Assembly: GCF_014198605.1 (NCBI RefSeq)
Contig: NZ_JACIHU010000001.1
DNA length: 64,000 nt
Reading direction: 5' to 3' (one strand)
From: Rhizobium etli_C
GTDB taxonomy: Bacteria > Pseudomonadota > Alphaproteobacteria > Rhizobiales > Rhizobiaceae
Shown: one piece after another, positions 59,291 to 64,000 of the stretch
Numbering within the stretch: the stretch's first letter is position 1
Layout of the letters: every line of letters starts with the position of its first letter
The notes under the pieces: generated by a model
Told to the model about the DNA's origin: nothing
Databases searched by the model: none
The model's input: the letters and a program-made list of their open reading frames with translations, nothing else
Program-made: the position numbers and the translations under genes

Positions 59291-61894
59291 ATGACGAAAC
59301 CGCGTCAGGCCGACGACTATAACGCACCGCTTGTGGATCGTGGGGGGCGTTCTGGCACGGTTTTGCGCATCCTTCTGTTGGCGCTCGTGCTGATTGCGGC
59401 AGCCGGCGCCTTCGTCGTCTTCAAAAGATCACTCGACAACGAGATGGTGCTCGGCGGCCTCGGCGTGCTCGCCATGGTCGGCATCTTCTTCCTTGTCTCC
59501 TCGGTCATCGGCTTCATCGAGGTGATGCCGCAGCACCAGTCCGACAGCCTGGCGCGCGCCTTTCTCAACAGCCATCCGGACGGCACGCTGATCACCGACG
59601 ACAAGGGACGGATCATCTATGCCAACGCTGCCTACGGCGCGCTGACCGGCGCGCGCAAGGCGACCGAGGTGCAGACGCTCGAAACGCTGCTGTCGCGCCA
59701 TCGCGAGTCCAACGAGGCGCTCTACCGGCTGGTCAATGGTCTGCGCGAGGGCAAGGAGGGCCGTGAGGAGTTTCGTCTGCTGCGCGCCGTCGGCCCCGGC
59801 TCCAACAGCTCGGGCGCGCATTGGTACCGGCTGAAGGCGCGGCTGCTGCATCAGGAGGATAATGGCGGCAAGCCGCTGCAGATCTGGCAGATCACCGACA
59901 TCACCGCCGAACGTGACGATCAGGAGCGATTCTTCAAGGAGCTGCAGAACGCGATCGACTATCTCGATCACGCACCCGCCGGCTTCTTCTCCGCCGGCCG
60001 TAAGGGCGAAATCTTCTATCTGAATGCCACGCTTGCCGAGTGGCTGGGCCTCGACCTGACCAAGTTCCTGCCGGGCTCGATGTCGATCGGCGACCTGGTG
60101 GCGGGCGAGGGGCTGGCGCTGATCCAGTCGGTGCAGGCCGAACCCGGCCTGAAGAAGACCGTGACGCTCGATCTCGACCTGCGCAAGACCAACGGCCAGA
60201 GCCTGCCGGTGCAGATCATCCACAGCGTCACCTCGATGCGCGACGGCGCGCCCGGCGAAAGCCGGACGATCGTGCTGGCGCGCGAAAAGAGCAGCGAGAG
60301 CGGCCAATCCGCTTCGGCCGCCGCCATGCGCTTCACGCGCTTCTTCAACAACACGCCGATGGCGATCGCCTCGGTCGATGGCGAAGGGCGCATTCTGCGC
60401 ACCAATGCGCCGTTCCTGAAGCTGTTTTCCGGCGTCGTGTCGCGCGACGATCTCGAGAAATCACCCTCTCTCGAAACCATCGTGCAGGAGAGCGACCGGC
60501 CGCAGCTGGCCGCGGCGCTGGCGGCGGCTAAGGACCGGCAGGGCGACATCGCGCCGCTCGACACCCGCACGCCGACCGACGAGGCGCGCTATTTCCGCTT
60601 CTATGTCAATGCCGTCATCGACCAGAGCGACGAGGCGCCGGAGGAAGCGGCGATCGTCTATGCTGTCGAGGTGACCGAGCAGAAAGCGCTGGAAGCGCAG
60701 ATGGCGCAGACGCAGAAGATGAATGCTGTCGGAACGCTCGCTGGCGGCATCGCGCACGATTTCAACAATGTGCTGACAGCGATTCTGCTGTCGTCCGACC
60801 ATCTGCTGCTGCAGGCGCGGCCGGCCGATGCGAGCTTCGCCGACCTGATGGAGATCAAGCGCAACGCCAACCGCGCCGCGGTGCTGGTGCGCCAGCTGCT
60901 TGCCTTCTCGCGCAAGCAAACGATGCGGCCCTCGGTGCTAAACCTGACGGATGTCGTCGGCGACCTGCGCATGCTGGTCGACCGGCTGCTCTCCGGCACC
61001 AACGTTAAGCTCGACGTGCAATATGGCCGGGATCTCTGGCCTGTCAAAACCGACTTGTCGCAGTTCGAGCAGGTGCTGATCAATCTCTGCGTCAATGCGC
61101 GCGATGCGATGCCGGAAGGCGGCACGCTGACGCTGCGCACCCGCAATCTGACGGCCTCCGAGGTCTCCGCCTTCAACTATTCCTACATACCCGCCGAGGA
61201 CATGGTGCTGGTCGAGGTCACCGATACCGGCACCGGCATCGCGCCGGAGATCATGGACAAGATCTTCGAACCCTTCTTCACCACCAAGGATGTCGGCAAA
61301 GGCACCGGGCTTGGTCTTGCCATGGTCTATGGCATCGTCAAGCAATCGGGCGGCTACATCCAGCCGGAATCCGAAGTGGGTAAAGGCACGACCTTCCGCG
61401 TCTTCCTGCCGCGCCATATCCCCGAGCCGGCGGTTGCCGCCGAAGCCGGCGCGATCGACAGCGCCATTGCCGCAGTCGGCACGCCTCCCGAGGCGCCTGC
61501 TGCGCAGCAGCCCGAGGACCTGACCGGCTCTGCCGTCGTCCTGCTCGTCGAAGACGAGGAGGCGGTGCGCCGGGGCGGCAAGCGGATGCTGGAAACGCGC
61601 GGCTACACCGTGCATGAGGCGGGCTCGGGTGTCGAGGCGCTGAGCATCATGGAAGAGCTCGAGGGCAAGGTCGACATCGTCGTTTCCGACGTCGTCATGC
61701 CTGAAATGGACGGCCCGACGCTGCTGCGTGAGCTGCGCAAGAACTATCCAGACCTGAAATTCATCTTCGTCTCCGGCTATGCCGAGGACGCCTTTGCCCG
61801 CAACCTGCCGCCGGATGCGAAATTCGGGTTCCTGCCGAAGCCGTTTTCGCTGAAGCAGCTGGCTGTGGTGGTCAAGGAGACGCTGGACGGATGA
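59291..61894 (+). CDS. cckA: Cell-cycle hybrid histidine kinase CckA
   Basis: 867 residues. Two membrane helices (about 24-44 and 53-75), two PAS-like regions (about 90-210 and 345-470), then HisKA with GGIAHDFNNVL (phospho-acceptor His489) and an HATPase domain (NLCVNARDAMPEGG, GTGLGLAMVYGIVKQSGG in two parts). A C-terminal receiver domain has DIVVSDVVMPEMDGP (Asp800). CckA phosphorylates ChpT, which controls CtrA and thus division; it is essential in many alphaproteobacteria. The GAGGA site precedes the ATG at 59291. CtrA-type sites at 47967 and 48030 in this window are plausible downstream targets. Confidence 0.96.
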   Translation: MTKPRQADDYNAPLVDRGGRSGTVLRILLLALVLIAAAGAFVVFKRSLDNEMVLGGLGVLAMVGIFFLVSSVIGFIEVMPQHQSDSLARAFLNSHPDGTLITDDKGRIIYANAAYGALTGARKATEVQTLETLLSRHRESNEALYRLVNGLREGKEGREEFRLLRAVGPGSNSSGAHWYRLKARLLHQEDNGGKPLQIWQITDITAERDDQERFFKELQNAIDYLDHAPAGFFSAGRKGEIFYLNATLAEWLGLDLTKFLPGSMSIGDLVAGEGLALIQSVQAEPGLKKTVTLDLDLRKTNGQSLPVQIIHSVTSMRDGAPGESRTIVLAREKSSESGQSASAAAMRFTRFFNNTPMAIASVDGEGRILRTNAPFLKLFSGVVSRDDLEKSPSLETIVQESDRPQLAAALAAAKDRQGDIAPLDTRTPTDEARYFRFYVNAVIDQSDEAPEEAAIVYAVEVTEQKALEAQMAQTQKMNAVGTLAGGIAHDFNNVLTAILLSSDHLLLQARPADASFADLMEIKRNANRAAVLVRQLLAFSRKQTMRPSVLNLTDVVGDLRMLVDRLLSGTNVKLDVQYGRDLWPVKTDLSQFEQVLINLCVNARDAMPEGGTLTLRTRNLTASEVSAFNYSYIPAEDMVLVEVTDTGTGIAPEIMDKIFEPFFTTKDVGKGTGLGLAMVYGIVKQSGGYIQPESEVGKGTTFRVFLPRHIPEPAVAAEAGAIDSAIAAVGTPPEAPAAQQPEDLTGSAVVLLVEDEEAVRRGGKRMLETRGYTVHEAGSGVEALSIMEELEGKVDIVVSDVVMPEMDGPTLLRELRKNYPDLKFIFVSGYAEDAFARNLPPDAKFGFLPKPFSLKQLAVVVKETLDG

Positions 61895-61929
61895 AGGGGT
61901 CCGTTACAGAGGTCGTGCCGAGCGGTACC

Positions 61930-62093
61930 CCCTCTGCCCTGCCGGGCATCTCCCCCACAAGGGGGAGATTGACGCTCGGCTTGACCCTCGCACGACGCTA
62001 ACGTTGTGCAGTTTGCAATGTTCATTATTCGTGCGGCCGGCGCTCCCAGCCAATCTCCCCACCTGTGGGGGAGATGCCCGGCAGGGCAGAGGG
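61930..62093. repeat. 164-bp MITE-like element with 29-bp terminal inverted repeats
   Basis: Arms 61930-61958 and 62065-62093 are perfect reverse complements (left arm opens CCCTCTGCCCTGCCGGGCAT). Further inner pairing (GGGGGAGATTG with CAATCTCCCC) makes the whole element able to fold. It lies between cckA and convergent psuG. Confidence 0.88.
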
Positions 62094-62149
62094 CGTGACT
62101 CCACGGCAATCCGCTAAAGACAGGGCGGGACCAGCCCGCCCCTCAAAAA

Positions 62150-63076
62150 TTACTCACCCAACGCCACGGCAATCTCTGCCGCCAGCCGCGCATTGTTTTC
62201 AACAAGCGCAATATTCGTCTTCAGACTCTGGCCCTCCGTCAGGTCGAAGATGGTCGAGAGCAGATAGGGGGTCACCGCCTTGCCGGTCACTTCGTCGCGC
62301 TCGGCGCTGTCGAGTGCGCGCTCGATATAGATCTCCATCTCTTCGCGTGGGATCTCGTCGGCCTCGGGCACCGGATTGGCGATCAGCATGCCGCCATTGA
62401 TGCCGAGCTGCTCGCGCACCGTCTGGAAATTGGCGATGGCTGCCGGGCTGTTCAGTGACAGCGGGCTGCGAAGCCCCGAGGAGCGCGACCAGAAGGCAGG
62501 GAATTCTTCGCTCTCATAGGTGACGACGGGCACGCCGCGGGTTTCGAGCACTTCCAGCGTCTTCGGAATGTCGAGAATTGCCTTGGCGCCGGCGCAGACG
62601 ACGATGACGCCGGTGCGGGCCAGTTCCTCGAGATCGGCCGAGATATCGAAGCTTTCCTCGGCGCCGCGGTGTACGCCGCCGATACCGCCTGTGGCAAAGA
62701 CGCGGATGCCGGCGCGCGCCGCCGCGATCATCGTCGCTGCGACCGTGGTGGCGCCGGTGCGGCGCTCGGCGATCGCAAAGGCGAGATCGGCGCGCGACAC
62801 CTTCATCACGTCGGTCGCCTTGGCGAGCTGCTCCAGTTCGCCGGCTTCAAGGCCGATATGCAGCGTGCCGTGAATGACGGCGATCGTTGCCGGTACGGCA
62901 CCCTGTTCGCGAATGATCGCCTCGACGCTGCGGGCCATCTCGATATTGCCGGGATAGGGCATGCCGTGGGTTATGATGGTCGATTCCAGCGCCACCAGCG
63001 GCGCGCCGCGCTGCTTGGCGCTGGCGACCTCCTTGGAATAGGCGATCGGCAGAAGAGGGGAGATGGGCTGGGTCAT
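62150..63076 (-). CDS. psuG: Pseudouridine-5'-phosphate glycosidase
   Basis: 308 residues from ATG 63076, with AGGACA 7 nt upstream. Motifs ALESTIITHGMPYP near residue 30, ATGGIGGVHRG near 130 (phosphate and catalytic Lys region) and INGGMLIANPVPEADEI near 225 are typical. It splits pseudouridine 5'-phosphate into uracil and ribose 5-phosphate. The upstream kinase gene on the same strand supplies its substrate; rpiA at the window start would handle the ribose phosphate in the same cell. Confidence 0.95.
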   Translation of the reverse strand: MTQPISPLLPIAYSKEVASAKQRGAPLVALESTIITHGMPYPGNIEMARSVEAIIREQGAVPATIAVIHGTLHIGLEAGELEQLAKATDVMKVSRADLAFAIAERRTGATTVAATMIAAARAGIRVFATGGIGGVHRGAEESFDISADLEELARTGVIVVCAGAKAILDIPKTLEVLETRGVPVVTYESEEFPAFWSRSSGLRSPLSLNSPAAIANFQTVREQLGINGGMLIANPVPEADEIPREEMEIYIERALDSAERDEVTGKAVTPYLLSTIFDLTEGQSLKTNIALVENNARLAAEIAVALGE

Positions 63077-63097
63077 GATCTTGTCCTGTCGTCGATA

Positions 63098-63144
63098 GAG
63101 CATGATGCCGAATGTGTCGGCGGTTTTGCGACGACATCATGCTC
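63098..63144. repeat. Half RIME-like repeat
   Basis: GAGCATGATG/CATCATGCTC (63098-63107, 63135-63144), the same palindrome as at 1058-1103, without the second palindrome. It lies between psuK-like and psuG genes of one operon. Confidence 0.75.
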
Positions 63145-63164
63145 GACTATTTCATTTGGCCGCT

Positions 63165-64000
63165 TCAATGCAGAATTCTGATCTGGGGAACAAGGGCAAG
63201 CGCCTCATTCAGCAGATCCGGCGTCAGATTTTCGTTGACGGCATGCGGCGACTGTACAGTCAGCGCTGCGGCCGCGGTACCGTGACGGACGGCTTCCTCA
63301 AGCGGCAGGCCGCGCATCAAGGCGGCGAGCGTGCCGGCGGCAAGGGAATCGCCGGCGCCGGTGACATCGGCGAGGGTCTCTGCGATCGGCGGCTGCAGCG
63401 TCACGGCGCGGCCGTCGCAAAACGCGACCAGCTCACGCTGGCCGCGGGTGACGACGGCGCTCCGGATGCCGATCTCTTTCAGAAGCGGCGGCCAGCCGCC
63501 GGCGTCTTCCGGCCGTCCGCCGATAAGGGCTGCGGCTTCGGCCTCGTTCAGGAACAGGTAGTCGATATCCGCGATGCAGGATTTCAGCCTGACGACCTTG
63601 GCCGGCGAAATGGCGATCGCCGCGACGGGTTTGGCCAGCGACCGTGCCTTGGCGACGATTGCAATGATCGTTTCTTCCGGCAGATTGGCATCGAAAAGGA
63701 TGAGATCATGCGCGGCGAAGGCTTCGCGCACCCAGCGGATGGAAAGACGCCGCGGCACGAAGAAGCGGTAGAGATCCATGTCGGCAAGGGCAATCACCAA
63801 GTTGCCGTCCCTCTCGATGATCGCGGTGTAGCTCGGTGTCTTGCGGTCGAGGAAAACGAAGGGCCGGTCGTCGATGCCGGCGAAATCGGCGGCTTCGCCG
63901 ACCATCTCGCCGATGGGATCGCCGCCGCGCGGCGAAATCATCGTCACCTGAAAACCGAGCCTTGCAAGGTTGCGCGCCGCATTGAAGCCGCCGCCGCCCG
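63165..64000 (-). CDS. psuK: PfkB-family kinase, probable pseudouridine kinase, N-terminus outside window
   Basis: The frame remains open to the window edge, where GGGGFNAARNLARLG begins the substrate-binding loop of PfkB kinases, so perhaps 35-40 N-terminal residues are missing. The C-terminal motif DVTGAGDSLAAGTLAALMRG (catalytic Asp in GAGD) is intact. Beside psuG it most likely phosphorylates pseudouridine; other PfkB substrates remain possible. An in-frame GTG at 63947 lies inside this conserved region and is not the start. Confidence 0.85.
   Translation of the reverse strand, partial: GGGGFNAARNLARLGFQVTMISPRGGDPIGEMVGEAADFAGIDDRPFVFLDRKTPSYTAIIERDGNLVIALADMDLYRFFVPRRLSIRWVREAFAAHDLILFDANLPEETIIAIVAKARSLAKPVAAIAISPAKVVRLKSCIADIDYLFLNEAEAAALIGGRPEDAGGWPPLLKEIGIRSAVVTRGQRELVAFCDGRAVTLQPPIAETLADVTGAGDSLAAGTLAALMRGLPLEEAVRHGTAAAALTVQSPHAVNENLTPDLLNEALALVPQIRILH

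Overview
The window looks like about 64 kb of a Rhizobium chromosome, closest in flavour to R. leguminosarum/R. etli. The evidence is high GC with alphaproteobacterial codon use, the cell-cycle kinase CckA, a giant growth-pole coiled-coil protein of the GPR/RgsE type, a PlcP-type phospholipase behind a Pho box, and several Rhizobium-type intergenic mosaic repeats. I see no rRNA, tRNA, CRISPR array, insertion sequence or prophage. It is mostly core chromosome with one small AT-richer patch (12.4-13.5 kb) of short unknown genes.

Layout. 0-6.4 kb: 3' end of rpiA, a DUF2059 secreted protein, acylphosphatase, glutathione reductase, a TadG-like vWA protein and class II DAHP synthase. 6.4-13.5 kb: ABC exporter with a possible upstream small ORF, GFA-type protein, DUF1003 protein, NAD synthetase, TolB-like propeller, then three short unknown genes. 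13.5-18.5 kb: class I DAHP synthase behind what reads as a Tyr/Phe leader-peptide attenuator, a cobalamin riboswitch driving bluB, a DUF2865 protein, a Coq7-type hydroxylase and an RNase H. 18.5-28.3 kb: malic enzyme, GNAT, FAD oxidoreductase, and a TetR regulator divergent from an RND efflux pair, with a palindromic operator and a terminator-like hairpin in the leader. 28.5-40.5 kb: histidine phosphatase, PlcP, MFS carrier, dipeptide epimerase, a four-gene Mla-type lipid transport operon, GAF-GGDEF-PilZ cyclase, D,D-carboxypeptidase, P-loop kinase and isochorismatase. 40.6-48.5 kb: the 2368-residue GPR/RgsE-like gene with eleven in-phase 132-bp repeats, facing an HPt gene across a promoter region with two CtrA-type sites. 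48.8-57.6 kb: ferredoxin, DUF922 protein, folP-folB-folK, an unknown secreted protein, the sixA-like/ycjX/ycjF operon, a cysteine-poor DksA and a DUF1062 protein. 58-64 kb: FliO-like membrane protein divergent from cckA, then psuG and a partial psuK-like kinase.

Themes. Cell cycle and envelope growth recur (CckA, HPt, CtrA sites, GPR/RgsE-like, D,D-carboxypeptidase, Mla transport). Several genes carry readable cis-regulation: B12 riboswitch, aromatic attenuator, Pho box, TetR operator and CtrA boxes. Repeats of the RIME type often sit exactly at gene ends and in three places supply or abut stop codons. No clearly new multi-gene system is visible; the best undescribed-looking signals are the attenuator before class I DAHP synthase, the hairpin in the efflux leader, the overlapping small ORF before the ABC exporter, and the perfectly phased repeat block of the GPR-like gene.
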